Shown here: positions 33,441 through 44,779 of the stretch, piece after piece
How positions within the stretch are numbered: position 1 is the first letter of the stretch
Layout: each line of letters starts with the position of its first letter
DNA from: Cycas panzhihuaensis
Taxonomy: Eukaryota > Cycadophyta
Assembly (NCBI GenBank): GCA_023213395.1
Contig: CM041465.1
Span: forward strand, 100,943,741-101,007,740
Reading direction: 5' to 3'
Length of the DNA stretch: 64,000 bases
Made by a program: the position numbers and the translations under genes
The notes under the pieces: generated by a model
Told to the model about the DNA's origin: nothing
The model's input: the letters and a program-made list of their open reading frames with translations, nothing else
Databases searched by the model: none

Positions 33441-36114
33441 GCGTTCCCTTCCACTAGATGCAGGAAGATCTCTAGGATCGAAGGAGATAACGGGTTCACA
33501 ACTTTGAGTTATACCCAAGGCATGAACGGACGCGTCATTCGATCCAAGAGCTTCTAAGAGGAGTGCTCGTTGCTCAGGGCAACTTCTCAAGACGTCCATG
33601 ATAGACATCCCGGCGGCCACAGTGAGAAGCTCTTCAACCACGGAGAAGGGCTTACCCCTCCCTGTGGGTTGGGTAAGGGCTCTCCTAAAGTCAAATTGAC
33701 CGGGGCGGACGGGAATGCTCTTAGGAAGTGCAGGGATCTCCGGAGGAACGACTTCCGGAGGGGGATCAAGCTGTGAGGTAGACGCGGAGGCACCTGTTGC
33801 CTCCTTCGCGGCTTGAGACCAGGTTAAAGCATAAAGAGGAGTGGTCTCGAGCATTTGGATCACCTTCTTTCCCTTGTTACGGGACCACGAAGGTGATGGA
33901 GTACGACGGTCAGGGGAGCGCGAAGGGGAGGGTGACCTTTGCACACCCTTCCCTCTACCATGCGAAGGGCGAGAATCGGGAGACCTATCCCGATTCTGAT
34001 TGTTCCTTTGCTGAACATCACGACCACGTTCCCCATGTTTGGAGAACGGGTCTCTATGAACGGGCTGATCAAGGTTAGGCCTCGATGCCCGCCTAGGGGA
34101 CGAATCACGCGGCGGGGTGTCGCGCGAGTGCTGTGCCTGGCAATGCGAATCGTCATGGAAACACTCCCCATGGATGGAACACCACCTCTTCTCAAGGGGA
34201 GGATCGGTCCTCCTTGCTTGAGAAGGCTGGGTGTTACCCTCTTTGGGGGGCATCGCACGAGAAGCTTGTTGGACAGGTTTGTGGGAGGTCAGCGACGAAG
34301 GAGGTTAGAGTTTTAGCTCCTTTATCGTGCGCTCAAATGAGCAAATAGCGGAGGTGAGGGGATCTAGGGTCCTCTCAGTTAGATGAGAGGTAGACCTAGC
34401 GGGCTGCGAAGGTTTGGTTTCCTTCGCTGGAGGAGGCACCTTGCGATTTTGCGAGGGCTTAGGAGGTTTCTTGAGTCCAGCTTGGATCTCAATGGCCTCC
34501 AACACCAAGCACCTCATAATCGCGGAGTCACATGTAGTTGCCCCCATCTTAAGGGCCTCCACATGCACTGGCGGCGTATCGACGAAGAGATCTCGCTTCA
34601 ACTCCTCAGGCAACGTGGCCTTGGTGGAGTGAAGAAGATCGTGAAAGCATCGCACAAAGTCACGATTCATCTCGTCGTGACCTTGTTTAAGCGACAGAAG
34701 TGCCTTCATTCCGCTTTCGAATGGGCGGGCTACGTCAAAATAGTTGACGAACCCATCCACCAATTGTTGGAACGAAGAAATCAAATGAGTAGGAAGACGG
34801 TAAAACCACTTGAGGGCATCGCCCTGCAAGGATCGCGGGAATAGCTTCATCAGAATATGGTCGTAAGCCCAATAATGGATGCATGCCATAGAAAAACTAC
34901 ATACATGCTCGGTTGGGTCTTGCGACAAAGTTCCGTCGAATTTGGGAACTTCAGGAGGGTGAGGTGGCAGGTTAGTCCTTAGCGCCTCAACAGATAATGG
35001 CGTCGACCTATAGTCCATGAAAGGACGTGTCCTCGCTTGGGCTAATGGATTGACGACTGGTAAGGGAATAGATGGGGGTGGTAAACCCATCACTCCTTGG
35101 GGAAATGCCCCTTGTTAGAAAGGGGGTTGCGTGTAAATGCTCTGGAAGGGAGGTATGCTCCCTTGCGATGATGCAGCAACAGGAGTTGCGCTAGACGATG
35201 GGAACAAAGGGTGAGGGACTAGGTTTTGCCCATATGGGTGCAACGGGTCCATCCCATAGACAGGGAGATGGTTTCCCCTAGCTTGCCCCCAAGGTTGAGA
35301 CGTGTAACCTGGGGGCACGTAAAGGGAAGGACCACCAGCAGAGTTTTGAACATATGTAGGAGTGGGTCCTACATAGTTAACGATGGCAGCACTAGTAGGA
35401 CCTCGAGGCCTACTAGGAAATGCATGTGCCACATTTGAAGGTGACGCATGCATTTGACTCAGGAGCGGTATGTTAACCCCGAGTTGGGGAAAGGACATGC
35501 CACGAACGGGTCCTGAAGAAGTAGGACCACGGCTAGAAACAGGCAGTGCAACGCTTGCCCTGGGAGCTGGGGTAGACACGACATAGGACGAGTATACGCG
35601 GGTAGAAGCATCGATCGTTGTAGAAGGCGCAGGGATGGATGAGGAAGATGCTACATTGCACAACACTTCTTCAAACCATCTAGGATGTGGTTGGTGGCGA
35701 GTTATTCAGAAATACTCGCTAAGCGCTTCGACTACATCGGTGGGAGAGGTATCCTCGTAGCCATACGAAGTCGATGGGATCTCGAAAGTAGGGGATCCCT
35801 CAAGACGCTCCTCGTAAGGCTCACGAGTGGGGTGGTGAGTCTCGTGTGGAGCTGAATCTTCCGCAGCATGAGCGGAAGGATGAAAGTCAGCAGGATGGAA
35901 TTGGTCATCTGGATAGTAGATAGAATTATCACCCTCATGGGCAGATTCCAGAATAGATGTAGGGAACTCTTGAGTTCCCGAAGCCATGGTATAGTAAGCC
36001 CAATCGGACGGGTAACCTTCCATTATTGAATCGGGGTTCGACGACGGAAGGGAACGAGGCGATTGGTCTCCTAACAACGGCAGCAAACCTCGCAAGCGAA
36101 GTGAGAATCGTCAT
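33441..36114 (-). pseudogene. gag: Element E gag
   Basis: The best-preserved Gag. The start ATG (36112-36114) is followed by a small deletion, so the N-terminal frame is shifted until about 36095. Then come the N-terminal part (35706-36095), the Pro/Ser-rich middle (35115-35666) and the capsid-like region (34305-35093: FMDYRSTPLSVE, PEVPKFDGTLSQDP, YDHILMKLFPRSLQGDALKW, LLSLKQGHDEMNRDF). The last part, after a TAA that probably replaces CAA at about 34303, holds the basic region with the zinc knuckle WCSIHGECFHDDSHCQAQH (near 34180). That knuckle has the C-H-H-C spacing of plant Gypsy Gags. Only about four lesions separate it from an open frame. Confidence 0.92.
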
Positions 36115-36276
36115 ATACAACACCTTTGCGAACGTTGTTAGAAGAAACAAAAAAGGAAAAGAAGGAAAGCGATGCAAGCACGTTGGGGGGTGTCCAACTG
36201 AAAACACGGAATACGAAACTACCTAGAGGCAAGAACACTGACAAGAAGGGGAAGTGAATTTAGCTCCCTTACTGGC

Positions 36277-36296
36277 AGTCCCCAGTATGGTCGCTA
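36277..36296 (-). promoter_or_regulatory. Element E primer-binding site
   Basis: It reads TAGCGACCATACTGGGGACT in element orientation, one base after the 5' LTR end at 36298. It matches A exactly, and F except at the second base. Confidence 0.85.
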
Positions 36297-36297
36297 G

Positions 36298-36364
36298 TGA
36301 AACGCTCGATACGGGGCGGTGATCCTACGTCTAGCAAAGGGATATAAAAAGGCACTATGCTAAC
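36298..36364 (-). repeat. Element E 5' LTR, 3'-terminal piece
   Basis: Only 67 bp of the LTR end remain here before element F. The last five bases (ctaac, 36360-36364) are the target site duplicated at 52812-52816. The piece aligns with 22942-23008 with five differences. Confidence 0.93.
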
Positions 36365-38887
36365 TGGACGTGCGTCTATGGGATAGCTACCTAACTAATA
36401 GGCGTGACAAGAGTAGGTAGTGATACAACTAAAGGTGGGACCTATGAGGCAAATAGTTACCACGCAGAGTGCCCCATGCGCCGGAGCGCGAGTTCGAGAT
36501 CTGCAATGGAGTATGGCTACTATCGAGTGGTCCTTCACCACTTCAGACAAAGGTGAAGGTGTGCGAATAAGTCCGGTAGACCTCAAGGTGGACCTCCCAC
36601 CCTTGGATGGCCGGAAGGAGAAGGAGGAGATCCAAAGAGAATAGGCCAGGGGTGCCTAAATAAACTAACCGGGTATACAAGTGATGCGGGGGTGAGGAAC
36701 TTGTGCGGCTAAGAGGAGAAGAGGAAAGGTAGAGAAGGGGAGTTCCTACGACCTTTCCTATAGGTAGCAAAAATGCGTGTAATGAAACAAACGAAACATA
36801 ACCGAATACAAAACCAAATTTCCCTTTTTACTCTTCAATGTGTTAATTACTAAGAAGGAACCAAAAGGAAAAAAGGTAGCAAGGTAGGGTAAGACGTGCA
36901 CCTAGGCCGAGGGCATACGTGACGAAGACCTCCTCGAAGGGCACCAAGCTACTCCACACGACGCGTAGATGCGCAATGATGCAACGGATTGAAAGGGGGC
37001 TTCCTTACCTTCCCCAGAAAATCAAATGCGATGCCAAAGAAAGGAAAGGAGCAAAAGCTAATAAATGAAGAAAGTGTGAAGGTACAATGAATACAAGGGT
37101 GCTTACCGACAACGGGACTAACGGACAATATCCTCCACGCTTCCCAAATACCTGCAAGTAATGGCGATCTCTCCCTTTCCGGAGGAAGAACACTAACATG
37201 TAATACAAGATTCTAACAATATATGCCTAAATAGTATAAATGTGAATCTAAATACCCATGCGTTAGTGCCAATCCAACAATGAAAGTACCCAAAAGAGAG
37301 TGACCAAGGCAAAAGTAAATGATCGGTAAGCCTGGGAGTGGCCTACCTCCCGCAAATGATGCCCTAACCTTCCCCCAAGAGCCACAAGGCAGCGAGGGCA
37401 AGGCCAAGAGTAAGGGCTGGAAAATGGCAACAAAGGGGCAAAGAGAGGCCCAAGAAAACCTACGACGAACTGGGATGCTATGGGGAGCAATCCGGGCAGC
37501 CGGGAAGAGAGTTAGGCAAAGACTAGCGGTTGGGACTTATGCAAATTGCCCAAACCTAAGCAAAGGTCCCTAAATCGGTAACAACTTATGACAATACCGG
37601 TTTAGGGCCAAAAGGGGCCTACAAACCCTTGTTGCAAACCAAGGGCAACACGGGGCGAGAGGGAGGCTTTGGAGGGCTTAGAGTTGCTTAGGGAGCATGG
37701 AAGGTGATACAGAATCCACATAGCTCCTACCCAAAGCCTATGCCAACCCTCAACGCCGCTGCCTTGAGCAGCAAACGCAGGTAAGAGGCACAAAACAGTG
37801 GTGGAATAGCCTACTAAAAGGAAGGGAAAATAAACTCATAATCACCAGGACAGAGCAAGCAAGTTGGAGCATTAATATCTCAAAGAAAATAATGTAAATA
37901 AAAAGATACCTAGGTGAAGGAGGCAAGGGACTTGCCTCAGCCAAAGAGCAGCGAGAAGGGGCTAAGAAATCAGCCCATATCTGAAGTACAGTAGGTTTGA
38001 GACCCTGCCAAAGAGATGTGAAGGGAAACACCTACACTGGGGGCACTTGTGGACTGCCTGGGCAAAGATCAGTTGGAACCACTCCAAGGGGCCCTCTCCA
38101 AGGTGTATGAGGGGCTGAGAGAATGTCCAAGCCACACCAAAGGGGAGCAAGGTGCTGTAGGAGGGATGTAGGTCCAGCGATAGCAGCAGAATAGTAGGGA
38201 AGAGCAGAGTAGAGTCTTGTTTCCTTGAGAGCAAATCCAAAAGTGAGCAAAAGAATCCTAAAAAATGAGTCAAAAATAGCTTAAGTACTCAAACAAAACC
38301 CTAAAGCGAGCGATTAGGGCGCAACTGGGAGGGAATTAAGTCGCGAACCACGTGGCAGTTTCGCAATAAATGCGAAATTGCCACAACGGATTTTAAAACA
38401 ACTGAGATACAGACGCAAATTTCATGCATCAGAGATATTCCAGTGGTACCCACCTAGAGGCAAAATACGCCCGGACCTAGTCAAAGCGTATGACAAAAGG
38501 AACCAATAAAATGAGACACCCACCGGGGGTAAACAAGCCAACAAACGTCCAAAGGAGCAAAAATAGGGCTCAAACTGTGGTGGCAGTTGATCAAACGATG
38601 ACGGGTCATCACACGGTGGAGGTGGCATGCACTAGGTGGATCTTGGAGCGAGGAGGGCAAAAGTGAAGTGAAGTGGCCACCAGGGTGCCACACCCGCTGG
38701 GAGTGTGCCCCTGCTATAGTCGTCATAGGCTAAAATAAGTGTGGACGACGAAAAAGTCACCCACGAAGCTACACACACACAGACATGTAAGCAAACACTC
38801 ATCAAATGAAAGCGATGACAATGCGAGAGACATACCTGCACTTACCTGAGTCGATGATTCTGTATCCATTCCCGGGAGCTGGAAACA
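36365..38887 (-). repeat. Element F 3' LTR
   Basis: A 2,523-bp LTR, tggacgtgcg...ggaaaca on the plus strand. Its 3' end (GACGCGCGTCCA in the 5' copy) differs from A/C and E, while its 5' end TGTTTCC is shared. It forms a subfamily with G. No gene is seen in it. Confidence 0.93.
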
Positions 38888-39294
38888 CCGCCTTGGCGAA
38901 AGCCTCGCTGCTTGGAAGCCTGGTGCGATGGCGAATGCTAGCAACACAACTGTCAGTAGTACATGTGTATATAGATATATCAATCAAGATCATAACAGTA
39001 GGCAAGGGTGCCGGCGAGTGTTGTGGCAGAACGCGTGGATACAAAGGCGGCGGTGGAGACATCATAGGGGCTGCCTATGAGCCACCTGAGAACCGACTGG
39101 AAAAATGAGAAAGGTGAGGGGGCTGCCCCCCACCACACAAGATGCAGAAGGGCATGCATAATCAAGTGAAAGAGTAAGCAAAGAGTAGGTACCATAGTTT
39201 TACCTCGTTAGTAACCAGGTTTCAGAGGTGCGAACGGATCGCAAAACAAAGTGAGACGACCTGGGGCTTGGGCGACAGGAGGGCCAGACAAGCC
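38888..39294 (-). other. Element F 3' untranslated tract
   Basis: No gene. The primer tract next to the LTR is poor (AAGGCGG). A G-rich run (ggtggggggcagcccc in element orientation) lies near 39115-39130. The stretch aligns with 3026-3382 of A. Confidence 0.5.
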
Positions 39295-39717
39295 TCAGGG
39301 ACAGTCAGCAAGGAGAGGAAGGTGGCGTTCAAGGATAAGGCGAACAAGACTATCTACCTCAGCGTCGAGGGCCCGAGGGATATGCTGGATATCGACGGAA
39401 GAGAAGCGGGCTAGGAGAGATTTGGCAGCAGAAGCAAGAGTCCTCAAGTGAGAGCATCACACCTGGTAAACCTGGGTGAGATGAGACACCACAACTTGAG
39501 AGTCACAAAGCAGAACGATGGATCCATGATGGAAACGGAGAGCATCAGTAAGGGCTTTAATAACAGCTATATACTCAGCTTCGTTGTTGGTAGCCTCTAG
39601 GAGGAAGATCCCAGAGCGGAGGAGATCATGTCCAGAAGGGTCATGAGAATCCATACAATGCAGAAGGTCCAGGATTACCGCGGGCTTTCACCGCTTGCAG
39701 AAGATGTAGACAGACAT
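39295..39717 (-). pseudogene. Element F separate second RNase H (aRNH type)
   Basis: Same position and same 423-bp span as in A. ATG at 39715-39717 is followed by SVYIF, then a 2-bp gain and a nearby 2-bp loss that garble the TDGG region; GNPGPSALYGF is visible in the shifted frame. The rest is clear: EATNNEAEYIAVIKALTDA (Glu), LLCDSQVVVSHLTQVYQV (Asp) and HIPRALDAEVDSLVRLI (last motif). A TGA follows YQV. The end is LLADCP-stop at 39295-39297. RNase H of the archaeal-like type is known from Tat elements; its place here, separate and next to the 3' LTR, is unusual. Two independent copies with the same start, end and length support a true gene. Confidence 0.87.
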
Positions 39718-40235
39718 AGGTGACACAAAATCCAGGCAATCAATGGGTGATGAAAACAGTACTCGAAAAATAAGCAAAAGGTGGCCGTAAAGGGTAGGAG
39801 GACCTTGCAATGAGGTTACCCAGGGCGAGAGCAAGCAATCCGATCACCGGCAGAGAGTGGTCGGAAGGAAAAAGCCTCCTGGGGCGCCAAAAGGTCGCTT
39901 TAGAAAGAGAAACATGCCCCCAAGCGGGGGGAGCATTCCCTTTGGGGACCCCAAGAGTGAGAAAGGACCACGGAAACAGGTCCAGGGTGACGAAACGAGC
40001 CAAACGAGTATAAACTCGGGCAGGCGCGGGAGTAGCACGTAAAACGATGCAGAAGGGCCCTGGCAAAAGCACGATAATGAGGCACCATAAATGCCCTTGC
40101 AAAGGAGGGCAAAAAGGGCATCAATACAGCGCAATTGACGACAGGGCCAGAAGGCAAAGGTAATCAGGACACCGAGACGGTCCCAATGACTGACGCGAGA
40201 CCAAAAACGGAGGAAGTGCCCGTTGGGGCCCCCGC
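39718..40235. other. Spacer between second RNase H and antisense promoter (F)
   Basis: Counterpart of 3806-4330. It keeps the cattccctttggggacccc block (39929-39952). No gene is recognised; the 120-codon frame at 39740-40102 on the minus strand is not kept in A. Confidence 0.5.
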
Positions 40236-40245
40236 CTATATAAGG
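40236..40245 (+). promoter_or_regulatory. TATA box of antisense gene (F)
   Basis: The sequence ctatataagg in the context gcccccgc, about 160 bp upstream of the first exon ATG (40404). Its orientation matches the antisense gene. It is identical in E and one base off in A. Confidence 0.72.
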
Positions 40246-40403
40246 AAATTAACGGGAAAATGGATTCATTTTCACCGGCTCTCGTACGAAACCAGAGCCA
40301 TTTCCTTACACAGCAGAGCGCCGCCCAACTTTGGAGGCACGCAGAAGGAGATCAGACCGTTAGATCAGAGGGCGGAGAGAGCCAGCACGACCGACCGGAC
40401 GAT

Positions 40404-42751
40404 ATGGTAGTGACGAGACTAGATCTAGTGAGTGGATATCACTAAACCCAGCCTATCTCAAAGTTTAAAGTTTGAAGGTTTTTTAAGCTTTTTGCATGAT
40501 TTCTGTATAGTTTTAGTGCCCCTTATGGGCAATGGAAAGGCCTCTCTGGATCCGAATCGGACCCAGAAAGAGGCGGGGACCTAGGCATTAGGGAGCCCTG
40601 GCCACCAAAAAAAATTTTGGGTTTTTCCGGGCAAAAATCCCCCCTTTCAGGGGGTCGCCATTCGTACCACGACAATGATCGCGGTGCCGCAATCATTACC
40701 ACAGGGCCCACGATCGCCGCAGGACCCGTGCCAAACTTAGTGGTACCGTTAAGTTTGGCGCGGTATGAAGGCAGAAGGGCAGAAAAATAAACATGAGGGT
40801 CGAAAGAGCCCCAAATGTCAGGCAGAGAGAGATTTCAGAGAGGGAGGGGTGACAATGACTAACATGAGACTGACTTGAGTTGTTTTTGGTGTGAACAGGC
40901 TGTCCTCGCGGTAGATAACCGCGAGAACGTAGGTATGGCAATGTTGAGTTACATGGAGATGGCAACACAGGAGGATGGGGAGATCCTACAGAGGTGTGGC
41001 CTGTACAAGGCCCTCAAGACACCTCAATACACATCGGATCAGAGACTTTTGGTTGATATAGTGTCCCATTGGGACAAGAGGAGACATGTGTTCCACCTAC
41101 CACAGGTAGGTGACATGACGGTCATGCCGAGGGATATCCGGACATCGGGAGTTCCGGCTGTGGAGGCCGATGAGACTAGGGATCGCCCAAAGACCGAGGC
41201 AACAAGACAGTGAGGCACTGTTCTTCACAGAGGCGACAAATGGGACCGAGGGGAGCCCCTCCGCAAGACGATCGATGTCGTGGATTCCTCGAGTGAGGAA
41301 GTCAAGTTATATTGTGCATTCTGCTCCATTTCCGGAACCGTAACTATAGGGAGGTACCAAAGTGTGGATAGATGCGCCGGCCGCGAAGCCGGCGAGAGGA
41401 TGGATTGGGCAGCCCTGATAGCGGCGAACCTCGTTGCCCAGTTGGACACTATCAGGACGACCAGCAGAGGTGGACTGTCATATAGCACTCTGCTACAGTG
41501 CTGGTTCTTCGATCACTTCGCGGCAGTGGCACCAGCGGGGGGACCACACCCCATTACAGAGTAGGCCCTAATGGTCCACAGGTGGAAGACGAGACTGAGA
41601 GGGATAGAGGACAGAGCCCATGTCAGACGATCAGTGGAGGCTACGTCTCTAGACCTCCTCACCCTCCCAGACTACATAGCAGAGCCCTACAAGAGGGTGA
41701 GGTGGGATAGCGACGACGAGGCAGGCGGAGCAAGAGTGCCCGCAGGCGATGATAGCAGTGATGACGGGGATGACGGAGATAGTGGAGATAGTGGGGCCGG
41801 CCCGTCATGACCTGCGAGGGAGGCAGGTCCCTTAAGGATAGTGGGAGATGCAGAGGATCCATTCGGAGCTGCCGAAGGAGAGACAAAACCGTCTGGGGTG
41901 CAGGGCGAGATTAGGGGACCCGTGACTAGGGCCCGCAGGCTGCAGATCGTGATGGGATTCGGAGGGACGAGAGCTAGGCCCACCCCTGCGAGAAGAGAGA
42001 CCCAGGTAGAGGAGGTGCCAGAGGACGAGGCACCTACAGCTGGCAGAGAGCTAGGAGGGGAGGATGCCTTGACTGTGAGGAGCCAGCGGCCACAGCAGGT
42101 GAGACCTAACCCTTTCCAGAGTCGTTTGGCATCCAGATAGATGTTTGGTTTGATTTGATCATGGCATATAGTGACATATAAACTGACACATGGCATGTTG
42201 TATTGGCAGGTGCAGCAGAGATCTAGAGATTGGTAGAGGCTGTGGTGAGGGAGATATTCCCTCAGGTGTACGCAGAGGGGCAACCGCCCATCCAGGCGGG
42301 TGATGAGCCTAGAGCGGCAGGAGCCCACAGAGAGGCATTCGCCCCGTTGGTGAGGGCGAGGGACATATGGGCTGCGGAGTCCTAAGAGCATGTGGCATCC
42401 CGAGGATGTCTGCAGTAGGAGAGAGATGACACGAGATGCGAGAGAGATGAGCTACGTAGACGGGTACAGGCTCTAGAGGCACAAGGCAGTGCAGGTGGAG
42501 ATGGTAAGAGCAGAACCCAGCTAGCAGTGATCACTGAGCATCTCAGGGTGACAGAGGAGGTACTCCGAGGAGAGCGGGATCGTATCCAGGCCAGATACGA
42601 TCAGCTAGTCGCGCAGATGGTATCGAGGTCGAGCCGGAGCAGGATGCATACCTACACGACGGCGACGACCCCGAGATAGCCGTGGGATGAGGAGAGTGAG
42701 GCAGGCACCATGAGGCCTGTGGAGGAGCCTCGAGGCATGCAGTCCCTGTGA
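40404..42751 (+). pseudogene. Element F antisense gene: PMD-like protein with coiled coil, three exons
   Basis: Exon 1 (40404-40427) ends at gtgagt. Intron 1 is 471 bp. Exon 2 (40899-42098) opens AVLAVDNRENVGMAMLSYME and carries ILQRCGLYKALKTPQYTSD, IVSHWDKRRHVFHLPQVGD and MTVMPRDIR, the stretch most like the plant mobile domain. A deletion and frameshift follow near 41140. The frame returns at AALIAANLVAQLDTIRTTSR, LLQCWFFDHFAAVAPAGGP and VHRWKTRLRGIEDRAHVRRS. An acidic tail (DDSSDDGDDGDSGDSG) ends in a TGA near 41810. Intron 2 is 111 bp (42099-42209). Exon 3 holds the heptad-rich part with several stops. The introns survive because they are antisense to the element RNA. The cellular role is unknown. 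Confidence 0.7.
40730..40759. promoter_or_regulatory. Perfect-arm palindrome in intron 1 of antisense gene (F)
   Basis: Arms gccaaactta and taagtttggc flank a ggtacc centre, almost a full 30-bp palindrome. Just upstream, ccacgacaatgatcgcggtg resembles the LTR stretch near 16343-16363. Absent from E. Confidence 0.6.
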
Positions 42752-43465
42752 GAGGGATCACAGAGACCTGTGAGATGGCACCCCAGAGTGGCAACAAAGA
42801 AGAAGACATGTACATATGGTTTTAGCAGGGGAAAGCACGGGCCTCCAGGGGGTCATACATAGGATCATATGATTGTACCCCCCCTGCAAGGACATCGGCT
42901 TCCCAGGATGTATGATGTGACATGATTTTTGGATGTATATATATGCATGGGGTGATTGGAACCCCATTTGGGTATGAGATATTGTGCATGATGTATTATA
43001 TGGATGACATGTATGGTTATTTTTATGTATTGTGAATGTTATGTTGTGGATGTTTTATGTTATGGATGTTTTATGTTATGGACACGTTTCCTTCCATTTA
43101 TGGCCATATGTCTAATAGGGGCACACACACACACACGTCGTGAGCAGAGACTATAGAGAGGTGTGAGGTTAGAGGATAAAGCAGCATACACATCTACGGA
43201 AGAGCATAGTGGAATATGCGAAGGAAACGACGGGCAAGAAAGGGGAGCGACGATGCTCCCAAGCGTCTTCCTAATTGGGGAATGCCCAAGCAAGATGACA
43301 AGGGTTCCCGAGAGGATACGGGAACACGGGTTCTGCGGAAGGAACCAGAAAGACGGAGAAGAACCCATCTTAAATTGCCATTCGACCCGTGGTTGGGAAG
43401 AATGGGGACAACCTAAGATGGTAGTTTAGGCTCATTTTGAGGCAGGCGAAGAGATCGCCGAGAGA
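42752..43465. other. Region between antisense gene end and integrase end (F)
   Basis: It contains the conserved gggggtcat...ccctgcaaggac block (42849-42893), AT-rich repeats (ttatgttatgga near 43060-43085) and a minus-strand frame (43060-43368) related to 7165-7416 and 29162-29425. No known protein. Confidence 0.5.
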
Positions 43466-44779
43466 TCACGCATAAAACTTCTTAAGGAATTTTCCATTAA
43501 CAGCTTTCTCAAATTCAATCCCTTCTAGGGTGGCTATCCTATAGGCACCATTATCGAGGGATTCGATAATGATGAAAGGACCAACCCATCGGGGTTTGAA
43601 CTTGATCAAACGGTCATGGAGATATTCGAGCTTGAGGATATAATCCCCAGGAAACAAAGGGCGGGAACGAAGGTGTTTATCGCAGGCCCTTTGTGAGCAG
43701 GCTTTGGATGCTAGGTTAGCCTGATAGGCAGTTAAGCGTCTCTCATCCAAAGCTTCGAGGTCCAAGCGAGCGGATCGACTCTTCATCGATGAAACCTCAA
43801 GGGAGACTCGCGAGGAAGGAATCTCCACCTCCGGTGAGTACCGCCTCGGTCAGAGACCCGAGGAAAGCAGGGACCATTCCCATGGCGGAACAGATAGAGG
43901 TGCGATAAGCCCACAAGGCGGAGGGCAACTGAAGGTGCCAATCCTTTTGGGATTGAGCAAAGGTTTTCTTGAGGATGTTGACAAGGGTCTTATTAAAAGA
44001 CTCTATTTGGCCATTTGCCTCAGGGTAGTAAGGGGAGGAAGTCTTATGAGAAATTTTAAACTTCTCACAAATCTCATCCACCTCCTTATTACAGAAAGGA
44101 GTTCCATTGTCAGTGATTAGGACATCTGGAGTTCTGAAACGGCAAATGATATGCTGATAAATGAATGTGGCAATGGTTTTACCAGGAGTAGTGATCAAAG
44201 GAATGGCCTCCACCCATTTGGTGAAATACTCCGTGGCAGTCAAGATGAACTTGTGTCAGAATGATTTAAGGTGGGGAGATAGCCCCAATGAGGTCTAGTC
44301 CCCACTGAGCGAAGGGCCATGGCGAAACAATGGGATGCAGGGCCTCGGAAGGCGCATGGGGAATGTTGGCATGTTCCTCACATCGCTGACATTTCAGAGT
44401 GAAGGCGTGAGCGTCCTTAAAGAGGGACGGCCAAAAATAGCCCATGCGGAGGATCCTCTGAGCCATGGACTGGCCTCTAAAGTGACCTCCACAAATGCCG
44501 TGGTGGCATTCGTGAAGCACCTGGTCAGCTTCGTCAATAGTGACATAGCGGAGGAGGATCCCATCAAAAGACCTCTTCTACAATACCTCGTCCACAAGGA
44601 GGTATTGCCTAGCAGAAGTCCGGATACGAGATATAACTTTACTACTAGCATCGGGGCGGTACTGCTGTTGTGTAAGATACCGCACTATATCACCGTACCA
44701 CTCATTGTCGATGAGTGGATGGGGAGAAGCTCCCTGAATCGTCAGGATAGACTCATCGGGGAGAGAGTCATCAACGGGG
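43466..44779 (-). pseudogene. pol: Element F integrase
   Basis: The N-terminal zinc module is well kept (44266-44520): HECHHGICGGHF gives the histidines and CQRCEEH the cysteines. The core has WGLDLIGAIS (Asp 1), LITDNGTPFCNKE (Asp 2) and ANGQIESFNKTL (Glu) in 43797-44243. The C-terminal module (43466-43828) has RWVGPFIIIESLDNGAYRI and ends KFYA-stop. A frame break near 44250 and another near 43850, where the 'FSLVYGTE' stretch is garbled, are the main lesions. All catalytic residues remain visible. Confidence 0.93.

Noticed and set aside
36298-36364. A separate short solo LTR
   Set aside because: It joins the piece at 52817 once F and its ctaac duplication are removed; it is the start of the E 5' LTR.
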